NCBI RefSeq assembly: GCF_030167915.1
Contig: NZ_JARGNB010000003.1
Span: 62,001-126,000, forward strand
Length of the DNA stretch: 64,000 bases
Reading direction: 5' to 3'
DNA from: Aquabacterium humicola
GTDB taxonomy: Bacteria; Pseudomonadota; Gammaproteobacteria; Burkholderiales; Burkholderiaceae_C
Shown: positions 43,460-51,070 of the stretch, piece by piece
Layout of the letters: each line of letters begins with the position of its first letter
How positions within the stretch are numbered: the stretch's first letter is position 1
Translations under genes and position numbers: made by a program
Notes under the pieces: generated by a model
The model's input: only the letters and a program-made list of their open reading frames with translations
Databases searched by the model: none
What the model was told of the DNA's origin: nothing

Positions 43460-43918
43460 TCAGTCGACGTAGCGGATCACGAGGAAGGTGGCTTCATGGC
43501 GCGTCAACGGCACGGCAGGTGCCGGCCCCAGCGCCGGCCCGCGTTGCGCCTCGGTGGCGGCGCCGGTGCCCAGCACGTGGTAGCCGGCGAACTGCGAGCC
43601 GCGGCTCAGCTGCACCAGCGCCTGGCCGCCGGCCTCCCGCGCCATTTTCACGACGCGTTCCTGCCAGCGCAGCTGCGACAGCACGCCACTGGCGCGCTGG
43701 TCGTCGATGCGGCCGATGACCTCGTACTTGCGCGGGGGGCCGTCGGCATCCCAGATCGGCATGCCGTCGACCACTACGTGCTCGCCGCCCTTGCCCTGAA
43801 CGGCCGAGCGCGCACCATCGGACGGCTTGAAGTCGGTGGACGCACAAGCGCCGCCCAGCAGGGCGGCGGCGACGAGCATCGAGACGAGGGCGGCGGGATG
43901 GCGGTGCGAGCGGGTCAT
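43460..43918 (-). CDS. Putative lipoprotein
   Basis: 152 residues from the ATG at 43918. LVAAALLGGACASTDF contains a signal-peptidase II lipobox (LGGAC), so the mature protein should be lipid-anchored at Cys, with no Asp at position +2 and therefore probably sorted to the outer membrane. The mature part (RKYEVIGRIDDQRASGVLSQ; QALVQLSRGSQFAGYHVLG) is a compact alpha/beta fold seen in small periplasmic lipoproteins of beta-proteobacteria. Function unknown. It is the second gene after the PRC-barrel gene on this strand, 20 bases away. Confidence 0.75.
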   Translation of the reverse strand: MTRSHRHPAALVSMLVAAALLGGACASTDFKPSDGARSAVQGKGGEHVVVDGMPIWDADGPPRKYEVIGRIDDQRASGVLSQLRWQERVVKMAREAGGQALVQLSRGSQFAGYHVLGTGAATEAQRGPALGPAPAVPLTRHEATFLVIRYVD

Positions 43919-43938
43919 GCCGCCATCGTAGTACGCCG

Positions 43939-44283
43939 TTACTGCCAGGCGACGCCGTAGTAGTCGTAGACCTTGCGGCCGTAGTCGTCGGAGTAGTCGG
44001 GCCGCTCGGCCTGCGCGTCGTAATGCGGCGCCTTGTCCAGCGCCACCTGGTCGATCGGCACCACATAGCCATCGAGTTCGGTGTCGTAGGTCAGCATGCT
44101 CCACGGCAGCGGGTAGCGGTCGGTGCCGATGCCGAGGAAGCCGCCGAATTCCAGCGCCGCGTAGCGCACGACGCCCGAACGCTTGTCGATCACCAGGTCG
44201 TCGATCGAGCCGAGTTTCTGGCCGGCGGGGTTGTAGACCGAGGTGCCGTGGACCTTGTCGGACGAGATGACGGGATTGCTCAT
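43939..44283 (-). CDS. PRC-barrel domain protein
   Basis: 114 residues; ATG at 44283 with CAGGAG upstream. GTSVYNPAGQKLGSIDDLVI and SGVVRYAALEFGGFLGIGTD are the standard PRC-barrel halves. A Tyr/Asp-rich tail (RPDYSDDYGRKVYDYYGV) follows. Stand-alone PRC-barrel proteins of this type are common in soil and plant-associated bacteria and are often stress-linked, but the role is not defined. No signal peptide is seen. It precedes the lipoprotein gene and may be transcribed with it. Confidence 0.88.
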   Translation of the reverse strand: MSNPVISSDKVHGTSVYNPAGQKLGSIDDLVIDKRSGVVRYAALEFGGFLGIGTDRYPLPWSMLTYDTELDGYVVPIDQVALDKAPHYDAQAERPDYSDDYGRKVYDYYGVAWQ

Positions 44284-44437
44284 GAGCTGCTCCTGCAGGG
44301 TTTGCCACCGGCCGCGACGACGCGCGGCCGGGCCATGCCGTGGTTATCGGCGGCGCGGCGCGATGCGGCCGTCGGCCCGGGTGCCGGCCGCCTGTAGGAC
44401 GGCGGCCAACTCCCGTCCCACGCCGTCACCGCGGCCG

Positions 44438-45529
44438 CTACAGGAACCCGTGCAGCTCGATGAAGACGTGGCGCCGGTTGTCGACGGGAATCTGCGGAAT
44501 GCCGTCGAAGCGCCGCACCCCGGCGCGCAGTTGCAGGAACGGGATCGGCGTCAGCTCGTAGACCAGGCTGTGGCGCACCTTGTGGTCGTTGGCGATGCGG
44601 CGGTCGGGGTCGAGGTACTCGGTCGTGAACTTCAGGTTGTGGCCCTGCCGGATCTTCCAGTTCGCTTCCCCGAGCGCTGCCAGCAGGCGGCGCTGGCCTT
44701 CGGGGTAGGCGGCATCGCGCACCAGGTCGATCTCGCCGAGCCAGGCCACCGGGCCGGTCCGGAAGCCGCCGAACAGCGCCATCGCGGTGCGGTTGCCGAT
44801 CGTCGAGTCGGTGGCGGCCAGGGCCGCGCCGACGCGGCCCCAGGGCTGCACCCATACGCCCTGCGTGGTCACCTGGCTGCCGGCGATGCCGGCGACGTTG
44901 CCGGGCCCGCGCGTGAAGGCCACCTGCGCCGACCAGTCGCCGACCTCCAGCCCGAGCTCGACGCCCTTGTCCGGTGTCGTCATGCTGATGCCCGAGAGCG
45001 AGCGTACGAACGAGGTGTTGTCCTGCAGCCGCCAGCCGAAGGGCAGGTAGAACTGGCCGGCCTTCGCGTACCAGCCGCGGTCGGCGCCGCCGATGCGCAG
45101 GTGCGCCTCCTGGCGCTGCGGATCGCCCGGCCGCAGCTGCTGGTCGACGTAGACGTTGAACAGCTCGTCGAACAGCGACAGGTCGGCATACAGCCGCGCC
45201 TGGTCCAGCCCCTTCAGCGACTGCTGCGCTTCGCCGGGCACGCGGGTGCGCGACGAGCTCCAGCGCACATCGCCGCCGAAACGCAGCCAGTCGGCGAGCT
45301 TGCCCGACCACGCCGGTACGCCCTCGGGCAGCTTGTAGGCGGCCATCTGGTTCTGCGTGTAGAACGCACCCAGCCCGTTGCGCAGGCCGCCGCCGGTGAC
45401 GTTGACATGGCAGGCGACGCACTTGTAGCCCTGGTCGACCGCGAGGTAGGGCTCGGCGTGCGCGGGGGACGGCGCCCACGCGGACCACCCCGCGGCGATC
45501 AGCAGCAGGACCTGCAGCAGAGGCTTCAT
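44438..45529 (-). CDS. Outer-membrane beta-barrel with an N-terminal haem motif
   Basis: 363 residues; ATG at 45529 with GGAG upstream. The signal peptide ends SPAHAEP. Right after it comes YKCVACHVNVTGGGLRNGLG, a single CxxCH haem c attachment motif. The remainder is made of alternating strands with aromatic ends (DWSAQVAFTRGPGNVAGIAG; RHVFIELHGFL), ending in a beta-barrel-type C-terminus. The combination suggests an outer-membrane barrel carrying a haem in its periplasmic end. It follows the cytochrome-like lipoprotein by eight bases. A role in electron transfer across the outer membrane is inference; the family is uncharacterised as far as I know. Confidence 0.8.
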   Translation of the reverse strand: MKPLLQVLLLIAAGWSAWAPSPAHAEPYLAVDQGYKCVACHVNVTGGGLRNGLGAFYTQNQMAAYKLPEGVPAWSGKLADWLRFGGDVRWSSSRTRVPGEAQQSLKGLDQARLYADLSLFDELFNVYVDQQLRPGDPQRQEAHLRIGGADRGWYAKAGQFYLPFGWRLQDNTSFVRSLSGISMTTPDKGVELGLEVGDWSAQVAFTRGPGNVAGIAGSQVTTQGVWVQPWGRVGAALAATDSTIGNRTAMALFGGFRTGPVAWLGEIDLVRDAAYPEGQRRLLAALGEANWKIRQGHNLKFTTEYLDPDRRIANDHKVRHSLVYELTPIPFLQLRAGVRRFDGIPQIPVDNRRHVFIELHGFL

Positions 45530-45537
45530 CGCCGCTC

Positions 45538-46011
45538 CTAGTTGTTCAGCGCGCCGGCGGCGATCCACTGGCGCACCAGCGCGATCGTGGCGTCGTCGAG
45601 GAAGGGGCCGCCCAGCGGCATGCGCGCGCCGACCGCCGCGCGGCCCTCGAGCTTGTGGACCAGGTAGCTGTCGTCGGGCCGGCCGGGCGCGACGCGCTGC
45701 AGCGAGCCGACTTCGCCGCTGGCCACGCCGACCAGCGCCGCATAGCTGTTGCCCGCGTCCAGCCGCAGCCCGACCGGCGCGCCGGCGCCGGCATGGCAGC
45801 CGGTGCAGCGCGGCGTGAAGACCTGCGCCTGCAGCGATGCGAAGGTGGGCGCCGCCGGGCCGCCGCCCCCGCCGCCTTCGCCGATCGGCCGGCCGCTGGC
45901 ATCCAGACCCTCGCCGCTGCCGCCGCCGCAGGCCGTGAGCGCCAGCGCCGCGATGGCCGCCGCCGCCAGGGCGCCCGGCGTGCGCGCGCGTGTCATGTGT
46001 GCATGGCCCAT
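45538..46011 (-). CDS. Cytochrome c-like lipoprotein
   Basis: 157 residues. AALALTACGGGSGEG contains a lipobox (LTAC) followed by a Gly-rich linker. The mature part has one haem c site (FTPRCTGCHAGAG) and downstream segments typical of small c-type cytochromes (DDSYLVHKLEGRAAVGARMP, with a possible axial Met; DDATIALVRQWIAAGALNN). It is probably anchored to the outer membrane and passes electrons. The next gene, eight bases downstream, encodes a barrel with its own CxxCH. The start could also be the internal ATG six codons later. Confidence 0.82.
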   Translation of the reverse strand: MGHAHMTRARTPGALAAAAIAALALTACGGGSGEGLDASGRPIGEGGGGGGPAAPTFASLQAQVFTPRCTGCHAGAGAPVGLRLDAGNSYAALVGVASGEVGSLQRVAPGRPDDSYLVHKLEGRAAVGARMPLGGPFLDDATIALVRQWIAAGALNN

Positions 46012-46115
46012 CGTGTTCTCCTCGGATTGCGTGTTTGAACGTCCGTGGGTGCCGGTATGGGCGCGTGCGGTTGCAGGGCCGTGATGTCACGCGTCGATAA
46101 CGAGTGATCGAAGCG

Positions 46116-47390
46116 TCACGGCCAGGCCGTCCGGCGCCGCAGCGCCGCGAGGCGGGCCACGGCGGCTCCGGCGTTGATGCTGGCGCCGCGGGGGGTGCCC
46201 GTCTCCGGTGCCAGCAGGCCGCGCAGCCCCTGCGCGTCGAGCTGCGGCTGCAGCGACAGCAGCAGCGCCGCGATGCCGCTGGCATGCGCGGCGGCGATCG
46301 ACGAGCCGCTGGCGAAGTCGTAGCGTCCGCCGGGCACCAGCGTCAGCACGTCGCGGCCCGGCGCGGCCAGCGCGCCGGCGTCGGCGGCGTCGTCGCCCAC
46401 GCTGCCGACCACCAGCACGCCGGGCGCACCGGCCGGGAAGCCTTCGGCGCGACCGCTGCGCGGCAGCGCGGCGATCACGATGCGCCGCTGGCGCAGCACC
46501 TGCTGCAGCAGCGCGCTCAACAGCGGATCGGCCGGGCCGCCGAGGCTCAGGTTGACGATGCGCGCGTCGCTGTCGAGCACCGCGGCCAGCGCCTTCGCGA
46601 GCGTGAACGAGTTGCAGCGCGCGGCCCCGTCGCGCGTGTACCAGCAGGCCTTGTACAGCGCCAGCCGCGCATCGGGGGCGATGCCGGCGATGCCCTGCGC
46701 GTTGTTGGCCACCGCGGCGATCACGCCGGCGACTTCGGTGCCGTGGCGGTCGCCGTCGAACGCGGCGGCATCGTCGCCGACGAGGTCGCGCCGCGATCCG
46801 ATGCGGCCCTGCAGGTCGGGATGGCGTGCGTCGGCGCCGGTATCGATGACCGCGATGGCGACGTCGCGGCCGGTGCTCGCGCGGTGCGCGGCGGCGGCGG
46901 CGGTCTCGGCGAAGCCGCGCTGCAGCGACAGGTAGGGGTCGTTGTACGGCGCGGGCACCGAGGCCGGCGTGGCCAGCAGCTCGAAGTCCTGCAGCGGCTG
47001 CGCGAGGCGCACGCGGGCATCGGCGGCCAGCGTCGCCAGCAGCGCCTCGCGCGAGGCCCCCTCCGGCAGCGCGAGCACCACGCAATGCAGGCCCAGCGCG
47101 GGGATCGGCCACGCGGCGGCCGGCTGCAGCCGGTGCTCGCGCTGCAGCGCAGCGAGCGTGGCGGCCGCCTGGGCGCCGACCACATAGGCCTGCGGCGGCG
47201 GCGCGTAGGCGGGCAGGCTGCTGCCGGCGCGCGTTGGCACGCGCTGCAGCGGGTTGTCGACCGCCAGCACGATGAAGCGGCGGCTGTCGTCGCGCATGCC
47301 GGCTTCGTCAGCCGTGCCGGCATCGGCCGCGCGGGCCGGCAGCACCGCCGCGGCCAGCACCAGCGCAACCAGCGCGAGCGCGGCCTTCAC
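46116..47390 (-). CDS. Subtilisin-like (S8) serine protease, sigma/anti-sigma linked
   Basis: 424 residues; the GTG at 47390 overlaps the anti-sigma stop as GTGA. Residues 1-21 are a signal peptide. AIAVIDTGADARHPDLQG gives Asp183, GDRHGTEVAGVIAAV gives His216, and ASGSSIAAAHASG gives Ser364, so the triad is complete. The oxyanion-hole Asn normally found in a segment like AAGN is replaced by AALPRSGRAEG, with no Asn. The protein is therefore either a low-activity protease or uses another group. Coupling to the anti-sigma gene suggests a role in signal-dependent release of the sigma factor, but that is inference. Confidence 0.85.
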   Translation of the reverse strand: MKAALALVALVLAAAVLPARAADAGTADEAGMRDDSRRFIVLAVDNPLQRVPTRAGSSLPAYAPPPQAYVVGAQAAATLAALQREHRLQPAAAWPIPALGLHCVVLALPEGASREALLATLAADARVRLAQPLQDFELLATPASVPAPYNDPYLSLQRGFAETAAAAAHRASTGRDVAIAVIDTGADARHPDLQGRIGSRRDLVGDDAAAFDGDRHGTEVAGVIAAVANNAQGIAGIAPDARLALYKACWYTRDGAARCNSFTLAKALAAVLDSDARIVNLSLGGPADPLLSALLQQVLRQRRIVIAALPRSGRAEGFPAGAPGVLVVGSVGDDAADAGALAAPGRDVLTLVPGGRYDFASGSSIAAAHASGIAALLLSLQPQLDAQGLRGLLAPETGTPRGASINAGAAVARLAALRRRTAWP

Positions 47391-48013
47391 GGCGTGATGG
47401 CCTCGGCGAAACGGATGCCCGGTGCGGCGCGCAGCTGCTGCAAGAGCTCGGCCGCCGGCGCCGCGCCGTCCAGCGGTGCCAGCGCATAGGCGCCGGCCCC
47501 GTTCGGGCCGTCGGCAATGCGCAGCCGGTGCTGCTGCAGCAGGACCTGCCATTGCTGCAGCGGCATCGTCGGGTCGGGCACCACCCGCAGCGTGGCCGCG
47601 GCGCCAGCCGCGGCGGCGGGCGGCGTGCTCAACACGGCATAACGTGCATCATCCCCGTCCATGGCGCGCCAGCCGAGCAGCGCGAGACCGATCGCCTGGA
47701 TCACCACCGCCGCGGCCAGCGCCGCCGGCAGCCAGCGGCGTGGCGCGGGTGCCGGCAGGTTCGGCAGCGGCTGCTCGGTCAGCTGGTCGAGCCGCGACAG
47801 CAGCCGCTGCAGGCCGGCGTCGGCCTCGCCGGCGACCGGCGCATCGTCCTGCGCGATCGCCCGCTGCAGCCGGCGCTGGGCGTCGAGCTCGGCGCGGCAG
47901 TCCGCGCAGTGCGCGAGGTGGTCTTCGGCGTCAGCCCGCTGCCCGGCGTCGGCGCGGCCGTTGACCAGCCAGGGGATCAGCGCCCAGGTGCGGGCGTGCA
48001 GGTCACCGTTCAT
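47387..48013 (-). CDS. Membrane-bound zinc-finger anti-sigma factor
   Basis: 208 residues. HLAHCADCRAEL in the first 45 residues is the HxxxCxxC zinc motif of zf-HC2/ZAS anti-sigma domains. A single membrane helix (WLPAALAAAVVIQAIGLALL) lies near residues 95-115, and the last 90 residues are periplasmic. It would bind and hold the ECF sigma factor encoded just upstream. The sigma stop lies 11 bases inside this gene, and this gene's stop overlaps the protease start, so all three are co-translated. Confidence 0.9.
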   Translation of the reverse strand: MNGDLHARTWALIPWLVNGRADAGQRADAEDHLAHCADCRAELDAQRRLQRAIAQDDAPVAGEADAGLQRLLSRLDQLTEQPLPNLPAPAPRRWLPAALAAAVVIQAIGLALLGWRAMDGDDARYAVLSTPPAAAAGAAATLRVVPDPTMPLQQWQVLLQQHRLRIADGPNGAGAYALAPLDGAAPAAELLQQLRAAPGIRFAEAITP

Positions 48014-48614
48014 GGTTGCCTCCTGCGGCGCCGTGCGCCGGTGCCCCCTGCCGGTCCGCCAGCACCGGCAGCAGGTGCCGCAGCTTGGTGCGCGCGTGGA
48101 ACAGGCGCGCCTTCACCGTGCCTTCGGGGCATTGCATGATCGCCGCGATCTCCTCGACCGAGTGGCCGCCGCCGTAGGCCAGCTCGAGCACCAGGCGCTG
48201 CTCGACCGGCAGTTTCAGCAGGCCCTTGGCGACCCAGTCGCGCAGCTCGTGCTCGGGCTGCGGGTCGTGCGACGGCTGCCAGGCGCCGTCGTCGTCGGCC
48301 AGCGGCTCCTCGCCGTGCTGGCGCAGCGCCTTCAGCGCGCAGCGGTAGGCGATGCCGAGGATCCAGGTCGACAGCCGCGCATCGCCGCGGAAGGTGGCGG
48401 CTTTCTGCCAGACGATCCAGAAGCAGTCGTTGATGACCTCGTCGACGATGTCGGCGCGCCGCGTCATGCGGCCGACGAAGCGCGCCAGGCGCCGGTGGTA
48501 GGCGCGGTACAGCGCGGCCAGCGCCGCGCGGTCGCCGGCGGGCAGCCGGGCCAGCAGCGCGCGCTCGGCGTGCTCGTCCGGGCGGGCGTCGGGGGGGAGG
48601 TCGGAATGAATCAT
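48003..48614 (-). CDS. ECF sigma-70 factor
   Basis: 203 residues from the ATG at 48614. Region 2 is RAALAALYRAYHRRLARFVG to DEVINDCFWIVWQKAATFRG, and region 4 is LPVEQRLVLELAYGGGHSVE followed by AAIMQCPEGTVKARLFHART. These are standard for extracytoplasmic-function sigma factors. It is controlled by the anti-sigma factor in the same operon. The porin-like gene upstream on the same strand, 48 bases away, could be part of the transcript or a target. Confidence 0.92.
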   Translation of the reverse strand: MIHSDLPPDARPDEHAERALLARLPAGDRAALAALYRAYHRRLARFVGRMTRRADIVDEVINDCFWIVWQKAATFRGDARLSTWILGIAYRCALKALRQHGEEPLADDDGAWQPSHDPQPEHELRDWVAKGLLKLPVEQRLVLELAYGGGHSVEEIAAIMQCPEGTVKARLFHARTKLRHLLPVLADRQGAPAHGAAGGNHER

Positions 48615-48661
48615 CGGCAAGCCGTGAGTGCCGGCGGGCGGCACCGCGGTTGCATGGTGGC

Positions 48662-49396
48662 TCAGAAATTCTTCGCCACCAAGGCCGACCAGCGCGCCGC
48701 GGCCCCGGCGCCGAGCCAGCGTCGCGCGGTGCCGTCGGCGCCCAGGCGGCCCAGTTCGACGCGCCAGCCGGCCGATTGCCAGGCCAGGCCGAGGCCGCCG
48801 TAGCGGTAGCGGCGCTGCGGGTAGGGCGGCAGGTCGGCCTCGCCGGCGCTGGCCGTGGCGGACCAGCCCCCGGCGATCGGCCAGCGCAGCCCGAGGTCGA
48901 GCGCCCACTGCAGCCCGCCGCGGCGGCCGGGCCAGGCGCGGTAGTCGATCGCCGTCAGGCCGATGCTCAGCACGTCGCGCCAGGCCAGGCCGCCGCCGGC
49001 CTCGACGCGGTCGTAGGCGCGGGCATACGCCTCGCCCGGGTAGGTGTACCAGGACAGGCCGGCGTCGAGCTGCCAGTCGTCGTCCAGCGGGCGGTAGTGC
49101 GACAGCCGTGCCGCCACGCGGGGCTGGTCGGAGCCGCCGATGCGCTGGCTGGCCGCCAGGCTCACCGCCCAGCGCCCCCGCGAGGCGCCCAGCGCGAGCT
49201 GCAGCGTCGGCCGCGGCGCGAACACCGCGAGGCCGCGGTCGGTCAGCGCCGAGGCCAGCGCCAGCTCGGCCTGCAGGTCCACCGGTTGCGCCGCGGCCGG
49301 CCCGGCCACCGTGCCCAGCACGACGCACGCCAGCAGTGCCCCGTGCGCGGGCGCACGCGGCAGCAACGACGGGCAGGCGGGGCGGACGAGGGGCAC
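48662..49396 (-). CDS. TorF-family putative porin
   Basis: 244 residues. A long N-terminal signal region (ALLACVVLGTVAGPAAAQ) is followed by alternating beta strands. LQAELALASALTDRGLAVFA, VFAPRPTLQLALGASRGRW and GLSWYTYPGEAYARAYDRVE are typical of the TorF/gcw_chp family of small outer-membrane barrels. The final residue is Phe, as required for barrel assembly. Ligand unknown. It lies between the homoserine dehydrogenase gene and the ECF sigma factor gene on the same strand. Confidence 0.8.
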   Translation of the reverse strand: MPLVRPACPSLLPRAPAHGALLACVVLGTVAGPAAAQPVDLQAELALASALTDRGLAVFAPRPTLQLALGASRGRWAVSLAASQRIGGSDQPRVAARLSHYRPLDDDWQLDAGLSWYTYPGEAYARAYDRVEAGGGLAWRDVLSIGLTAIDYRAWPGRRGGLQWALDLGLRWPIAGGWSATASAGEADLPPYPQRRYRYGGLGLAWQSAGWRVELGRLGADGTARRWLGAGAAARWSALVAKNF

Positions 49397-49439
49397 GAAG
49401 CGGCTTCGGGCGGCGAAGGCCCCGCATTCTGCCGACGCG

Positions 49440-50831
49440 TCAGGCCAGGTCCTCCACCGCCAGCCGCACCGGGGCGGCGCGCACGCAGCGCAGCGCGCGC
49501 AACGCGTCCAGCGCCTGGCAGGCGGCGTGCAGCGGCGCGGCCTGCGTCAGCAGCACGATCTCGCGGCCGCCGGCGCCGCCGGGCGAGTCATCCTGAGCCT
49601 CGGGGTGCGCGTCGTGGTGGGTCTGCACGACGAGGCCGCTGCCGGCCAGCGCATCGAGCAGCTCGCCGAGCACGCCGGCGCCGGCCTGCACCGGGATGCG
49701 CAGGTAATGACGCGTGACATGAGCGTCCGCCGGGACCAGCGGCCACGGCCGCAGCGCGTCGGCGTGGAAGGCCAGCGCCGGCACCTGGCTGGCCGGCCCG
49801 CTGCCGGCCCGGCGCGCGACGTCCACCAGGTCGGCGATCACCGCCGAGGCCGTCTCCTCGGCGCCGGCGCCGGCGCCGATGTAGCCGGTCAGCCCGGCGG
49901 CATCGCTCTTGACGACGATGCCGTTCATCGCGCCGTCGACGTTCGCCAGCACGCTGCCCGCGGGCAGCAGCGCCGGCCGCACGCGCAGCTCGATGCCGTC
50001 GCGCTGGCGCCGTGCCACGGCCAGCAGCTTGATGCGGTGGCCCAGCGCCTGGGCATGGCGGAAGTCCGCCGGCTGCAGCGCGCCGATGCCCTCGATGGCC
50101 ACCGCGCCGAAGCGCAGCGGCATGCCGAAGGCCATGCTGGCCAGCAGCGCGAGCTTGTGGCCGGCATCGATGCCGTCGACATCGAAGCGCGGATCGGCCT
50201 CGGCATAACCCAGCCGCTGCGCCTCGCGCAGCGCGGCCTCGAAGGTCCAGCCGCGTTCGCGCATCGCGCTGAGGATGAAGTTGCTGGTGCCGTTGACGAT
50301 GCCGGCCAGCCACTCGACGCGGTTGCCGGCCAGGCCCTCGCGCAGCGCCTTGACGATCGGGATGCTGACCGCCACCGCGCCCTCGAATGCCACCATCACG
50401 CCGCGTGCGCGCGCGGCGGCAAAGACCTCGTCGCCGTGCAGCGCCAGCAGCGCCTTGTTCGCGGTGACCACGTGCTTGCCGTGCGCGATCGCGTCGAGCA
50501 CCAGCGTGCGCGCGGCGTCGCAGCCGCCGATGGCTTCGACCACCACGTCGATCTGCGGGTGGCGCACGAGGCGCTGCGCGTCGTCGACCAGTTCGACCTC
50601 GGGGCCGAGCAGCGGCCGGGCGCGGGCCAGGTTGCGCGCCGCGGCCATGCACAGCGCGATGTCGCGGCCGCTGCGGTCGCGGATCAGCGCCCGGTTGCGC
50701 GCGAGCACGCGGGCGGTGCCCGAGCCGACGGTGCCGACGCCGAGCAGGCCGACACGAAGCGGCGCTGGCGCGGGCCGGGACAGCGGACCGGCGGAAGGGG
50801 ACAGCGGGGACAGTGAAGAGGCGGCGAGCAT
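49440..50831 (-). CDS. hom: Homoserine dehydrogenase
   Basis: 463 residues; ATG at 50831 with GGAG upstream. RVGLLGVGTVGSGTARVL is the NAD(P)-binding Rossmann motif, KHVVTANKALLALHG and GIVNGTSNFILSAM are the catalytic-domain signatures, and the last 90 residues are an ACT domain (RHYLRIPVQAGAGVLGELLD). It reduces aspartate semialdehyde to homoserine, the branch point to threonine, isoleucine and methionine. Its 5' leader contains a Thr/Ile-rich peptide and an intrinsic terminator, so expression is probably set by attenuation. No threonine synthase gene follows it, unlike the common hom-thrC pair. Confidence 0.95.
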   Translation of the reverse strand: MLAASSLSPLSPSAGPLSRPAPAPLRVGLLGVGTVGSGTARVLARNRALIRDRSGRDIALCMAAARNLARARPLLGPEVELVDDAQRLVRHPQIDVVVEAIGGCDAARTLVLDAIAHGKHVVTANKALLALHGDEVFAAARARGVMVAFEGAVAVSIPIVKALREGLAGNRVEWLAGIVNGTSNFILSAMRERGWTFEAALREAQRLGYAEADPRFDVDGIDAGHKLALLASMAFGMPLRFGAVAIEGIGALQPADFRHAQALGHRIKLLAVARRQRDGIELRVRPALLPAGSVLANVDGAMNGIVVKSDAAGLTGYIGAGAGAEETASAVIADLVDVARRAGSGPASQVPALAFHADALRPWPLVPADAHVTRHYLRIPVQAGAGVLGELLDALAGSGLVVQTHHDAHPEAQDDSPGGAGGREIVLLTQAAPLHAACQALDALRALRCVRAAPVRLAVEDLA

Positions 50832-50864
50832 TCGGTTTTCTCCGTTCTGGTGCCGCGACGAACG

Positions 50865-50902
50865 GGGAAAACAACAAGGCCCCGTCCATCGCTGGCGGGG
50901 CC
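50865..50902 (-). terminator. Intrinsic attenuator terminator before hom
   Basis: On the minus strand, GGCCCCGCCAGCGATGGACG plus GGGCC (50902 to 50878) forms a 7-base perfect GC stem (GGCCCCG/CGGGGCC), with additional pairing inside. It is followed by TTGTTGTTTT, a U-rich tail in RNA. It lies 33 bases after the leader-peptide stop and about 34 bases before the hom start. The leader segment GCGGGCCG (50952-50945) could pair with the first terminator arm as an antiterminator; this pairing is inference. Confidence 0.85.
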
Positions 50903-50935
50903 TGGGGTTGTGAAGCGATTGTCAGTCGCGCATGT

Positions 50936-51010
50936 TCACCACCACGGCCCGCACCAGGCGGTCGTGGTAATGGTGGTAATGGCGATGAGGGTGCGGACTG
51001 GCGGACGCAT
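50936..51010 (-). CDS. Thr/Ile-rich leader peptide controlling hom
   Basis: 24 codons from the ATG at 51010 to TGA at 50936. The middle reads TLIAITTITTTA, so six of 24 residues are Thr and three are Ile, packed into codons 7-17; it ends WCGPWW. This matches the logic of the enterobacterial thr operon leader, in which Thr and Ile codons stall the ribosome when either amino acid is scarce. The downstream intrinsic terminator and the hom gene (needed for both amino acids) fit this role exactly. No strong ribosome site precedes the ATG, and the predicted transcript start is very close to it, so the leader could be translated from a nearly leaderless RNA. Confidence 0.75.
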   Translation of the reverse strand: MRPPVRTLIAITTITTTAWCGPWW

Positions 51011-51019
51011 CGGGCCGCG

Positions 51020-51049
51020 ATGATGCCTTCGGCGGCGTACCGGCGTCAA
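51020..51049 (-). promoter_or_regulatory. Possible sigma-70 promoter for the hom leader
   Basis: On the minus strand TTGACG (51049-51044, five of six to the -35 consensus) is followed after 18 bases by CATCAT (51025-51020, four of six to the -10 consensus). Transcription would begin close to 51013, a few bases before the leader-peptide ATG. The match is fair, not decisive. Confidence 0.45.
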
Positions 51050-51070
51050 GACTGACTGCTGCGGATCGGC

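Noticed and set aside
43939-45529. Shared operon of the PRC-barrel gene and the cytochrome/barrel pair
   Set aside because: The genes are on the same strand, but a gap of about 150 bases lies between them and the functions do not match. Co-transcription is not supported.
50922-51000. His-rich leader peptide (HPHRHYHHYHD) before hom
   Set aside because: This reading frame has no close start and simply extends a long shadow frame. The ATG-to-TGA frame over the same bases is Thr/Ile-rich, which fits the downstream gene.
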